Source: Psoroptes ovis
Lineage: Eukaryota; Arthropoda; Arachnida; Sarcoptiformes; Psoroptidae
Length of the DNA stretch: 64,000 nt
Assembly: GCA_002943765.1 (NCBI GenBank)
Contig: PQWQ01000005.1
Span: 1,302,001-1,366,000 of the forward strand
Reading direction: 5' to 3'
Shown: piece by piece, positions 26,401-38,900 of the stretch
How positions within the stretch are numbered: the stretch's first letter is position 1
How the letters are laid out: each line of letters opens with the position of its first letter
The notes under the pieces: model-generated
The model's database searches: none
The model's input: only the letters and a program-made list of their open reading frames with translations
What the model was told of the DNA's origin: nothing
Made by a program: the position numbers and the translations under genes

Positions 26401-28500
26401 TATAATAACCACATAAACGTTCACCATCTGGCAACTGTAAATAATCACCATAACAATTATCGGTTAAATCTTTTTTGGTGTTCGGTGTTTGTACATCAAA
26501 ATGATTGAATATGATTTCAATATTACAAACATCATCCGAAGCTTTATGTATCATATAAATACATGTATGATTTTGTGGATAACCAAATGGATAACCAGGT
26601 GATCGGATTTCACCTTGCATTTCACCAATATAAACATCACAATATGATCCAAGATATACTGGTCCATTGTTGGTTTGATTATTTGGATAATTAATCGGTG
26701 TATTATTATATGGCTGATTATAAGGACGATTATGATCGATTTGACCATTAATATTGTTTGGATAAACAGTTGAAGATGTTCCAGGAATCGGTTGTGGTTG
26801 TTGTTGATAAATGTTTGGATCATTTGGACGATTATTATAGTTGTAATTATTGTACAATGGATGTTGCGGCGGATATAAACGTTGACCATAACCAGTGTTC
26901 ATGTTCGATGATGGATTACCATAGTTATACATTGGATTCTGGCCAATCACTTGATTATGACCAGGCAATCTTCCATTGATCGGATAAGGTTGTTGTGATG
27001 GATATGGACCGACTGGATTTCTATGACCATATGGATAATTTGTATTGTACACGTTTATTGGCACTTGTGAGTAAGGATAACCGGTGCCAACATTTGGCCC
27101 ACGTGCAGGTGGATAATAATTAGGACTATTCGAACAACTACCATACAATTGTTGTATTTCGGCCGAAAAACCACGATATGGACGATCATTTTTCGAATCT
27201 GAATGAAACGTAAGACGAATATGTGTTGTATTTGGTAAAAAGCTAATAATACCTATTGAAAAAAAGGATAATCATTATTTATTAATGGAAATCATAATTA
27301 TTAAATTATTTCGATTAAAATTAATTACGTCTTACGTCTTGTATTGCGTAACATTAGACCACAAAGACGTTCACCTTGTGATGCCGCTAATGATGATGAT
27401 GATGGCGGTGATAATTGTTTTGTTGCTGTTGTTGTTGATTGATTTAATGATGCCGTAATACCAAGATCAAGATAATCACCGGTGCATTGAGGCGTATCTT
27501 CAATGTCCATATCAGAAATAGTAAGCTCAATCTAAAATTATTGATAATTTAAATTAAAATTAGAAATAATTTCATCGATTTAAAACAGCCAAAAAAAAAT
27601 TAAAATTGAAAATTTTCAATTTAAGATTTAATTGCCGAAATATAATTATCACATTAAGCCGATCAATCAATCATAATTATTGATGATAATTGATTGAAAA
27701 TAATTTCAATTTCAAAATTTCACAATATCATCTACAATTATTCAATTAACCTTGAAAATATCAAATGTTAATCAAAAATATTTTTCACAAAAGATACAAT
27801 CTTACTAATATTAGACATTGCCACTCACTTGACAAACATCAGAACGATTACGTTGAATATAATATGAACAAATACGATTTGATGGATATTGTGCTGGATA
27901 TTCAGGTGATTCAATTATAAATTGTCGATCGGTTATAATTGAATCACATTGATATGTTGGTAATGGTTGTTCTTGTTGATCATGCATTGGTTCTTGTACT
28001 GGATGTTGCTGTTGTTGAGATTGTTGTAATTGTTGATTAGCCATCAATGGTTGCCGTTGATAAATGACAGTTGAACTAGATGAATTTAATGTTTCATTAT
28101 CGAATGGTTGTTTATCACTATTGTTGATCAATACATGATATGGATATGTATGATTAGTATTGTTATTTGTATTTTGCCATTGTTTTGTTGGTCGATTTTT
28201 ACGGCCATATTTTAGCCGTTGAAAATGTTGATTCGATGCCGACGTCGACAATGATGATGATGATGAATTTGATTTACGAATCAAAGAGTAATAAGATGAA
28301 TAAGGATTTACATGATCATTCGATGATAATGGAGATGATGGCTGAGGATTGCGGTCAATTGAATAATGATAATAACGACTTAGATCATTGTTATTCTTAT
28401 CATTTAAACAATATGATTTATGGATTGAAATCGTTAATATCGACAATAATAACATTGGAAATATTTGCCAACAATATTTGAATGGTGCCATCTTGCTCAT
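23423..28500 (-). CDS. Secreted protein with six CUB domains (1542 aa)
   Basis: Four exons: 28500-27829, 27531-27336, 27252-23596 and 23526-23423. Intron phases are 0, 1 and 1, with good donors GTGAGT, GTAAGA and GTGAGT. The ATG at 28500 is followed by a signal peptide (hydrophobic FPMLLLSILTISI). There is no transmembrane segment, so it is probably extracellular. CUB domains lie at about residues 185-329, 494-624, 639-765, 999-1115, 1206-1367 and 1396-1542. Each shows the PxYP start motif or a variant, a DYL or DFVEI strand, a [RK][LY]CG motif and a closing Cys. All six share a six-cysteine pattern, two more than the classical four. The linkers are long and rich in Pro, Tyr, Asn, Gln and Gly. 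The protein ends exactly on the last CUB cysteine. CUB domains bind proteins or carbohydrates in the extracellular matrix or in receptors; the ligand is unknown. The large third exon carries nearly five domains. Confidence 0.9.
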
Positions 28501-29173
28501 TCTTTGAAGAAAGCTGTTTAAATCAATTAATTAATCAAAAACTGCAGAAATGAAGCGTTTTTTGTTACATCATTTAAATTAGCACGAATTAAATCAATCA
28601 TCAATGATCATCATCATCACTCCATTAATAAAAATAGAAATCAAAGATCGATGATATTGATAAGAGGATTCAAAGATGATTTGAAGCTTGGAGAAGTGAT
28701 TTTGATGCTAAAAACAAACTAAATCATTGATTGTTCTCTGTTTGAAATACAAAATTCATTAAAAAATTAATTATTTCTGCAATTATCTTCCTGAAATATT
28801 CATTGAAATCGGAGAAAATCTGCGATGGCAATGAATTAATTTATCTCAGAGGATAACAATGATGAAGCAAACGTATGAATTATCAACTTGGAATGACAAG
28901 TAAATTGAAAGTTTCTTATTTGCTGGCTTGTTGCAGCACTGACTGATGAATGTTGATGGAACTTTTTGTTTGAGGAAAAATTATCTTCACACATTCGAAG
29001 TAAACAAATAAGAAAAAGTGTCACCATAATAAATTTTGAAATATTGAAGATGCAAATTGTTCCAAAACCACCATCACATTCGCACGCACTCACACAAACA
29101 ATCGATCAATTTGTCGATGGTTATGTTGGATAATAATATTCATTCAATGTGTATGTTTACTTTGACTGAAAAA

Positions 29174-29214
29174 AATTTGTTTCGAAACAAATTGTTTTTT
29201 TTTTTTTTTTTTTT
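29174..29214. repeat. 20-bp palindrome followed by T20
   Basis: A perfect 20-bp palindrome centred on TTCGAA (29174-29193) is followed, after one G, by twenty T residues. This gives a hairpin plus T-tract arrangement. It may be chance in AT-rich DNA. Confidence 0.7.
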
Positions 29215-31874
29215 GTCACAAAACGCAATTGAATTCAAATCATCGATTGTAGATAAACAATTGATCATTGATCGATCAACATTGTTTGATCAAATATTCG
29301 TTGTCACAATTGATTTGTTGGTGCCTATTTTGATCGATGATCAATGATTAATGATTAATTATTATTATGATCAACTATATGATCAACAACGATTCATCAA
29401 ACCTCGAATCTTTAACTTTGGACTCAAATTCAATTCAATTGTCGATCGATTGATCCATATAGATTGATCACTTATTAATCGAATAATTGATGGGTTAGCA
29501 ACGAATTAATCAACGAATAAATTCAAAATATTTTTCATTCACATGAAAATCGATCAAATTGAGTTGAATATTCTTACTTTAATAATTCTTAAATTGAATA
29601 CAATTGTTTGTACACAATTCACACCTTGAAGACATTGATCATTCAATATTACTGATCAAAAAAATAATTTATAAAAAAAAATCGAAAATAATCAAATGAA
29701 TTATCGAAATTGATTATTTGATCAATTGATTTCTTTATGGATAAAATTGTGAAAATGACAAAATTTTTGGTTTGATGATTGTGGTTGAAAATTTTTGAAT
29801 GTGAAGAGTTGCTTTTTTCCCTCTCTCTCTCTTTTTTTTTACAATCATTTTCTGGTCGTTTTCTACACACAGGTGATATTTTCCACAATTTTTATTTGTC
29901 ATTTTCATTTGTCAAAAAAAAGTTTCTCTCTGTGAAAATTTTTCATTGAACAAAAAAATGCACACACATAACATAAACTGAAATGAATGAGGCTGAAATT
30001 TTTAAAAAATTAAAAGTTGTATTTTCACTTTTGTTTGATTTCTTTATTAATGAAAATAAAATTTTTTCATTTAATTTTTTGATTGATTGTTTAATTTGTT
30101 TAAATGATCAATCAATCAATTACAATTTCAAATTTGAATTTCGAATAAATCATGGGAATTTTGAATAAAATTCAAAATGAGGAGTTTTCCCTTTTGCGCT
30201 CGACTGGCGCCAGTGAGGCACCAAAATCATGACCATTTGAAATTGATGCTGATCGATTGTCGAGTGCATAGAACTGGAATTTTATTCAATTTTTTACTCT
30301 AAAAATAATCAAAGATCAATAAAACATCTTAATTTGTTTAAATTGTTTAATGGTTTTCCGTTTTTTTATTTTTCTCTAAAAAACAATTATCCTTAAAATT
30401 TGATAAATAATCATTAAATTATAATGATAATTCTTTAAATTATCATTCAAGATAATGAATAACTTTGAATTGAATTTTACCATTGATCAATTGACTTATG
30501 ATCTATTAGAAGTTTTAATAATAATAATAAACATCCTATTGATTGATTCAAGGTTTATTACAACCATGAACCTCTAAGCTATCTGAAGTATACCTATTCA
30601 AAAACAATTGCATACCTTTTGGATAAAATAAACAAAAACACAATCAATGATCATCAAAAGAAAATATTCAGGAATGGTTACTGACCATGAATGATATGAT
30701 GAGTTGTAAATACCAGTCACCATTCATTCGATCATTCGTTATATCAACAGGGTAGATGCATCTTAGCCTAGCTTATATTAGCCTTTCGGTACATCAAACT
30801 GGTTGAAAATCTTATGGTCAAAACAATTGCATACAATGATTGTGTAACATTGTTTTGGATATAAATGAAATTATCGAAAATATGATTGATTAATTGATTT
30901 TGAAAAAAAAGATGAATAAATAAATTGTAAACATTCAACGATAATAAACAATAGCAAATTGATCGATTGATTTAATCAAAAATTGAATTTTACATCGATT
31001 CGATTGATTGTTGTTGAATGCAAAATTTTTAAAATTGAAATTTGAAATTTGAATTAAAATTTTCCATTATTATCATCATCAACAAATCTTTGACTTTGTC
31101 AACAATCACATATACTTGTTCATTGTCATTGTAGCAATTGCAATTTTCAATATGAGTTTGATGCGAAATAGAAACAATAAAAAACAATAAACAATAATCT
31201 TCATTTATTTTTTGTTTTGTTTTATCATAATCATTCATCATCTTAAATGAAGATGCAGAAAAGAGAATACCATTTTGAGGGTAAATTAATCAATTGAACA
31301 TGATTTGATTATGAATGACAAACAGCCAGCGGTCGGACAGTGGTGTTCAGCATAAAATTAACATATTAACTCTTTGAGCAATTCATCCACCAGCGATTTA
31401 AGTTTTTCAATTTAAATTACTGGCCATTTGTTGCCGTGATGATGATGCTGGCCATCAGCGACAACAACAACAACAACAACGACGACGACGACGACAATAA
31501 AACAATTAATTTGATTATCATTTCTTTTTATTGTTTTGTTTTCAATTTTCAACTCACATACATATATTTATCGATGTCCATGGAGCTTTTCGCTTTCTTT
31601 TGCTTCGAGGAAATTCAAAAATATTTCCATTATCTTAATGTCTATCTGTTGTTGTTGTCGTTGTAGTTGTCGTCGATGTCTAATGTTTAGTGTTGATGCA
31701 AATTGTTTAGAATTGTTTATTGTCGCATTATGCTCGCTCATCATCAGTCTGTATCATCGTTTTTCTGTGATCATATGACTTGATTGCTGGCTTTCCGCTG
31801 CAGCACTTTGATTCAACAATGGTTCAAATACTCCAAGACTTAAAGCCTTTATTCAATCATGATTCATTGAAATT

Positions 31875-31928
31875 ACGTTGAAGTGTATTGTTTGACGTAT
31901 GTTGCTTTTATTAAATACACTTCAACGT
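31875..31928. repeat. Inverted repeat, 15-bp perfect arms
   Basis: The arm ACGTTGAAGTGTATT (31875-31889) is exactly complementary to 31914-31928, with a 24-nt spacer. The stem does not extend further, so it is short for a microRNA precursor. Confidence 0.7.
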
Positions 31929-31991
31929 TAAATGTTTAACGTGGTCAATAATATAAATGATGTTCAAATGTCATCAATAATCTATTAATCA

Positions 31992-32013
31992 ATCAATCAA
32001 TCGATTGATTGAT
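31992..32013. repeat. 22-bp perfect palindrome of TCAA/TTGA units
   Basis: It has the same unit structure as the palindrome at 14844-14867. Confidence 0.7.
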
Positions 32014-34201
32014 CAATTTAATCGATGATTGATTAGATTAAATCAGATTTCATGGTCAAAAATTTTTAAATTATCGATAAACGATGAGTCGAGAGGAGGC
32101 GTGATTTTTTTTTGAGTTTTATACCTACTTAATTTTACTAATATTTCATAAATTGAGATTGTTTTATTTTTTTATCAGACTTTCATTGGTTGTTTACAGT
32201 TTGATGTGTGTATGGGTGTGTAAAGGATGTGTTCTTGTGAAATCGATTGATTGAAATTTCAATTTCATTGGTTCAAACGCTTCAAATCAATCAATCAACC
32301 AATCAATCGATTTGCTGTGAATATCTGCGCAAATTATGGTTGTGTGACCAATGAAAAAAACATATCGATTCATATCAATTCAAATTCCATGTTTTATATG
32401 AATTGTAAACATTGCAAACACCTGCCGCTATCTAAATATTGAATGAATATGAATTTCGAAATTAAAATTGATTCAAATCGAGGACAATATTGTCAAATGA
32501 AAATTTTCGAAACACTTGGACACTTTTTGGGCTGAATCAGCGATTGTCAACCAGCAGCAATCGACAACCGGTTGTCTGCCTTAAATTGGCCAACATCAGC
32601 AGAGACAGCCGACAAAACCATGAGGACATTATCATCAACAATAATAACCCGTTGCAGGCCACTGATTGTTTTGTATTCAATCATTGCAATGAAATGAATG
32701 AGCGAATGAATGGACAAATATTTACCAAAAGCATAGAAATGAAATGGCTGAAATGATTTTCAAAAACTGTCATAGAAAATGAAACGATTCAAGCATCACT
32801 AAAATCAAAGATAAATATTTTGAATTTGTATCAAAAAACAATGATAATGCAACAGGTTATTGGTTTTTCAATGAAAACTCTATGGAGAAATTCATCAAAA
32901 TTCAATTTCGATTCATTTTTCAATTTTTCGATTGAAAATATCATTGATTCAGGTACCCGACTGAAACTAATCAATCAATCGATGTAATGATGCATCACCG
33001 AAAGCGATTGATTGATTGGCAATCGATGATTGATTAACCATCTTAACATTGAATAGTGCACTTTCTTCAATTTGAACGTATGAATAAATGACAAAATCAA
33101 TGGTGTTGATCATCGGAAACCTTGATTTCGTTAATTCATGGTGATTATTGAATTATTGATTGGTTATTTATTGATTATGTCAATGTCGACGATGGTGATT
33201 ATAATGATGACGACAAATCAATGTCTGCCACAAATCATTCAAAAACTGCCATCGACAGAAATTTGAATTTATTCAAATAATTATTGAATATTCATTAAAT
33301 TTATTTAGAATCATTGCAAGCTAAGCGAGAAATTAATAAATCTGATTATGAATATGAGACTTTCAAGTTCATTATCGAAATCTAAATATTCATTAAAACG
33401 ATGAAATTATGAATAAATAATATTGGATTAATGCCTTGATTTGAATATTTATTTATGGAAATCATGATTTAATTTATTCGATTCGATTGGCGTCATCGGA
33501 ATCAATGATTTCGACCGAATCGTTGGTCTCAACTTGTTCGCCAATTAAGTGAGGCGCCATAGGCCTAGACCCTATAGTTATGGAATGACTATAAGCTACA
33601 ATCGATTGAGAACCATTGGCCAGAACTCAAATGGTCATCGGATGTTCTTCGAAGATGATGGTGAATATTGTTACAGATTAAACAACAAACAGATTAAACC
33701 GTTCGGTTTGGAAAACCGGAATGTTGTACATGGCGATATTGACACAATCATATTGGTTAATTCATAATGAATAATATGACAATTGCAGATATTTGACTCG
33801 ATATTAATTTGATTTTGATTTGTTTTTCAATTTGAAATTGAATCAACCAAAGTTTCAATGTCTTCAATATGTTCGGAATATTCTGGTAATCTGATTGATT
33901 ATTTTGTTAATTTTGGCCACCAAAAGTCCTCGAAGATTTTCTCGAATGATCTTTATATATAAACACGATTCTTGCCAAAGAAAAATTAGAATTTCAAGAA
34001 CTGTTTGACAATTTGTTTTGGTGTTTGTTTGCTTGTTTGTTGTATTTTGTATTGCCAATTGCATCAATTGATCAATTTGCTCAATTTGATTATCATTGAT
34101 TCGATCAATCAATCGATTCGATCATCATCATCATCATCGATTAAATTGAATTGATTGAGTAAATTTTAATTTTAATCAATTTTAATCAAACGAAATAAAC
34201 A

Positions 34202-35098
34202 ATGATCGATAAACATCATCAATTATCACCGATATTATTGGTGATCATATTTTTTACATTATGGCATTTCAACATAATACAAACGCAATCATCATCATTG
34301 AAAATTAATGATATTAAATTAGAAGAAAATATTAATCAATTTCAATCAAAATTTCCAATTTATAATGTAAGCGGTCTACTATCTGTTTATTCATTGGATG
34401 GTATCAATAACAATGATGGTTACTGTAATCGAACATATCGTATTCATATGAATAAATTATTTTTAGATTCATGTATTGAATCGATGCGTTTACTGTGCGG
34501 TGGAAGCGATATCGGTAGACGTAAACGTAATATATCACCACCATTAATATATTATCCATCATCATCATCATTATCATTATTTGATTCATATGCTAAACAA
34601 CAACAACAAGAGCAACAAACACAACAAGATGATGATATATCATCAATGATGATGAGTATTGAATCGATGGATGATTCTGATGAACAACAATCGTCGCCAC
34701 CAACAACACAAGAACAACAGCAGCAGCAGCAGCTTCAGCAACAACAACATGCTGAACAAGTATTAGATCTGATACGACAAACATCAGCATTAGCATCAGC
34801 AAAACAATTATCAGCAATCGATCAACAGCAACAGCAACAACAACAATTACAAACATCATTAGAATCACCATTACAATTGTTACGTTATCGCCGTAATCAT
34901 CACCATCATCATCACAATCATCATGCTCATCATCAAAATCAACGATATACAATCATTGCATTAGAATCACAATTATTGATGGAAAATTGTTGTCAAGATG
35001 GAGAAAAATCCGATTGTCAAGACACTGTACTGCGGGAAAAATTTCAAAAAATTTGTGCACCAAATTTGTTGACAACCACCGAAATGTTTCGATCATAA
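34202..35098 (+). CDS. Candidate insulin/relaxin-like prohormone (298 aa), divergent
   Basis: An intronless frame from ATG to TAA. The N-terminus has a clear signal peptide (ILLVIIFFTL near residues 11-20). A first Cys-containing segment (C75, C91, C98, ending LLCGG) is followed by a furin-type site, RRKR at 106-109. A long connecting region rich in Gln, Ser and Asp follows. It ends at a second basic site, RYRR at 228-231, and a poly-His block. The C-terminal segment has CC at 263-264, C272 and C285. The order signal peptide, B-like chain, basic site, long C-peptide, basic site and A-like chain with a CC pair is that of insulin-family precursors. The spacing does not fit the canonical CC-x3-C-x8-C of the A chain (here CC-x7-C-x12-C), and there are seven cysteines. 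It may therefore be a divergent insulin, relaxin or gonadulin-type peptide, or another cystine-rich hormone. A poly(A) signal lies at 35169-35174. Confidence 0.5.
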   Translation: MIDKHHQLSPILLVIIFFTLWHFNIIQTQSSSLKINDIKLEENINQFQSKFPIYNVSGLLSVYSLDGINNNDGYCNRTYRIHMNKLFLDSCIESMRLLCGGSDIGRRKRNISPPLIYYPSSSSLSLFDSYAKQQQQEQQTQQDDDISSMMMSIESMDDSDEQQSSPPTTQEQQQQQQLQQQQHAEQVLDLIRQTSALASAKQLSAIDQQQQQQQQLQTSLESPLQLLRYRRNHHHHHHNHHAHHQNQRYTIIALESQLLMENCCQDGEKSDCQDTVLREKFQKICAPNLLTTTEMFRS

Positions 35099-35998
35099 TC
35101 GTTTGATGATCATGATCATGATGGAATAAGAGAATTCAACGAAGTAATTTCGAAACTTTCAAATTAAAAATAAAAAATTCCTTGACCAAATTATCATTCG
35201 ATTATCACTGGAAAACGAATTTCCAATCTTGAATAGTTGATTAATTACTCAATTAATTTAGATTTAAATTAATTTCAAATTAAAATTATTTAAATTTTCA
35301 TAAATCTTTCATTAAAATTTTGATCAATTATTGAAAAAAAAACAATTATTAAATTCAAATCATTATTATTATTATTTGTTTTTCTCAAATTAAATACAAA
35401 AATAATATATTTTTTGTTTTTGTTCAATGATATAAACAATCATATATGAACATTGAATCAATCCAGTCGATCAATTGATTGATTGATTAATTATTGAATT
35501 AATTAATTGAAATAATTAAAATAAAATGAAAATGAAAATAATGATATTTCAATGAAGACTTTAGTTGTTTTGTATTTTTTTTTTTTTTTTTTAATATGTC
35601 ATAGATTGATATGAATCGTTAAAGATGATTTCAAGATTTTTCACTTTCTTGATTCATGGATACGTATGACGGCAATAGGGGACAACAATAATTTGATTTG
35701 ATTCAAAATATCACAGATTTTTTTTTTCAATTTGAAAATAAATAAATTTCTCAAGTTTAAGAAGTGCAAAGAATTTCCAGAATTCCATATTCAATCGACA
35801 CGAATGTTTTCATGGCAAAAAAAAAGAAGTTTTGCAATTTTCATTTGATGATTCAATTTGAATGTGATTATTCAAGAATTCAGTCCACGATATAGATCGG
35901 TCCTCGGTAAGTTGATTTGTTTTTTTCTATGTTTCACTGGTCAACTTTTGATTTGATTTCAAAAATTTTGATCCACAGCGAAAAGAAAATCTTCATCA
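35099..35998. other. Convergent intergenic region
   Basis: It contains the 3' UTR of the insulin-like gene (AATAAA at 35169-35174) and the downstream region of adenylyl cyclase. A T18 run lies at 35575-35592. No gene is seen. Confidence 0.5.
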
Positions 35999-38900
35999 TC
36001 ATAATTCATCTTTCAATGCTGGTGATTTAATGAAATATGTTTCAAGTTCACCTTTTCCTTTTACATGTATACGGCCACGACATTCACATTCATAGCCATG
36101 TTCCATTAATAATTTGGCCGTCGATAATGGTATCTGTATTTTGCCCATAATACCATGTGAATCCATACGTGATGCAACATTAACAGTATTACCCCAAATA
36201 TCATATTGTGGTTTATGTGCACCAACAACACCAGCAATCACTGGACCATGATTTACTAATTCAAAAGAATCATTATTTTAATGAGAAAAATATGAAAAAA
36301 TTCAAAATTTTCGAATGAAATAAAATCTAAGATAATCAAAAATAAATATTAAAAAAAAACTTACTGCCTACACGTAATCTGAAACGTTGAAATGATTCAC
36401 GATTTATTTGTTGTAATACATTATTCAATGCTATTGAAAATTCTACCAATGATATTACATTATGTTCTTCACGATGTAATTTGAAACCATTTTTTGCTGT
36501 TGCAAGTGTACCATTATTATTATTATTATTATTATTATCGCTGTTATTAGCTTCAAAACTTTCACGTCCTGGCTGTAAACCAGCCGCTGCCATATATGTT
36601 GAACCGATTGTTTTAATTTTTTCAATACAACTAAATTTTGGTTTTAATAATAATTTATCAAAATCGCATATTATTTCATTTAATAATCGTAAACATTCTA
36701 AACCTTGTTTATTAACATCATTTTCATCATAAAATTCATGATAATTTGGTATCGATGCAAACATAACGGCAACTGATTGATAACGTTCATGATATAATTT
36801 ACGATTTGGTCCATAATTATTTAATAAAAAATGTTGTGCAACATGTTGTGGTAATATATTTTCTAATAAAATTTTATTAATACCACCAATTGTTTCAACA
36901 TCTTCTTGTTCAACTTGTAATTTAGCTTTCCATAATTGATGTAAACGTGATGAAAATTCATAATGTCTATCACGTATATATAATATTAATGAAAATAATA
37001 ATGTTAATATTATTGTTGTATAATAAACATTAATTGTTTGTTTATCAATCATTGTATTATCATTGCTGCTATTATTATTATTATTACTAATATCGCTATT
37101 TATTATTAAATTATCATCTTCGAAGGTTTTCGAAGTGTTAGAGAATTCATTTAATATTGTTGAATTAATATCCCTGTTGTTAATACCATTATGATTATCA
37201 TTATAATAACCAGTGATTGTAAATAAATTAATAAATATTAATAATATAAAATAACTAATTTGTATCCAAAAACGATATGTATTTTTTAAATGTGATAATG
37301 ATGTTGAAATTAATATCAATACGATTATTGTTGTTATACGATAATAATTACGTAATTTTAATTGACATATTTCACTTTGATTCAATAACAATGATGACTC
37401 TTCGATCGATGATGATTCATCTATCAGCTTCGGTACATCATTACAATTTATAATTGTTGGCACAAATGTTAATAAATGTTCAATAATGATCAATATTATT
37501 GTTATTATTGAACAAATACTTAATGAAAATAATATTATTGATTGTTGATGTGAATTGAGGAAATTTTCCGTATAATTACGAATTGAATTGTGTATCAGAT
37601 CGAATTTCTTTCCAATCAAACCACCGATACGTTCATACCATTCAAATAATTTGGTTTGTTTTTGTTGTTGACGTTTTTGTGCACAATTATTGTCGATTTC
37701 GATCGATTGATGATGATTATAATTATTCGATTCTAAATCATCATACAAATTATTGTTCATTGTTGATTGTTGCAGCTGATTATTATTATTAATATTGGCA
37801 AATTGATCAAATGTTGTCGATAAACGTGTCGGTATTGATGTTATTGGTATTTGATGATTACGTATCGATTGTATTAATATGGATATGGTGAATGTTAATG
37901 ATATTATTATCATTGATATTATCAATATTAATGTGAATATATTTCTATTGAAAGAAAGAATAAAATAATGGTAAATAATTATGATTATTATTAATCAATA
38001 AAAATTTTCACATGGGAATTAGCGTAAAATCAATAAATTCTTTCATAAATTTCTGATAATTTAATAATTTGGTACATACATTGGTAATAAAATCAATTGT
38101 ATAATTGCCAATAAAATCATTATTATCGTTATGTTTATGGAATTTTTTGGAAAATTTTCCAAAAATGTATGCCTTTCAAATGGATTCTCCAACGATCTAT
38201 CTTTAAAATGTAATGTAATTGAATTTAATTCCGCTTTACGTGGATGATAATGTTGTAGATCAGTTTTACTGAAAAAACATGAAAACCATGAACGAAATAT
38301 ATCCATTAATGATTGTGGTGTTGGTGTGAGTACAGCTTCAATTAATGCAATACTCTACAAAATTACAGAATCAAATAGATAATAATAGATAATAATAATA
38401 ATTACATTTAAGCAATGACAATTAAATAAATTGAAGAAGATGATGAAATATAAAAAAAAAAGAAATTTGTTTATTCTAATTTTCAATATATATGAATATG
38501 AATATAAACATTCTCAATTTACCGTTTGTGTTACATTTTTAGCGATAACAGATTCGGATATATTTGAAAATGGTTTATCAACAGCCCAACCGCTTGAACC
38601 ACATTCGGTCCATTTAGAGGCATAACGTTTACTACCGACACCTGTACCAATTTTACGTTGTAATGATGTTTGGTGTTGTTGTTGTTGTTGTTGTTTATCA
38701 TTACTAAATTTACCATTTATTGAATCATTATTATTATTATTATTATTATTGCTGCTGCGATGATTTTTAATAAAAATACATGTTCCATTATCATCATCAT
38801 TATCATTATCATTATTATTTATATTATTATTATCAACTTGTAATGATAATGATCGTGATCGTTTGGCAGTTTCCATCATTTTCATCGTACAATTTTTTTG

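Larger units (their letters stand above)
28501..34201. other. Non-coding stretch between CUB gene and insulin-like gene
   Basis: It should hold the CUB gene promoter at its left end. Features seen: a T20 run next to a 20-bp palindrome, TCAA/TTGA palindromes and a 15-bp-armed inverted repeat (31875-31928). Two short open frames (32490-32756 and 33582-33767, plus) sit in slightly GC-richer DNA but match no family I know. No gene is called. Confidence 0.5.

Noticed and set aside
31875..31928. Inverted repeat as a microRNA precursor
   Set aside because: The stem is only 15 bp and does not extend; too short without expression evidence.
35999..36010. C-terminal KDEL on the adenylyl cyclase as an ER retrieval signal
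   Set aside because: The cyclase C-terminus is cytosolic, while KDEL receptors act on lumenal proteins; most likely chance.
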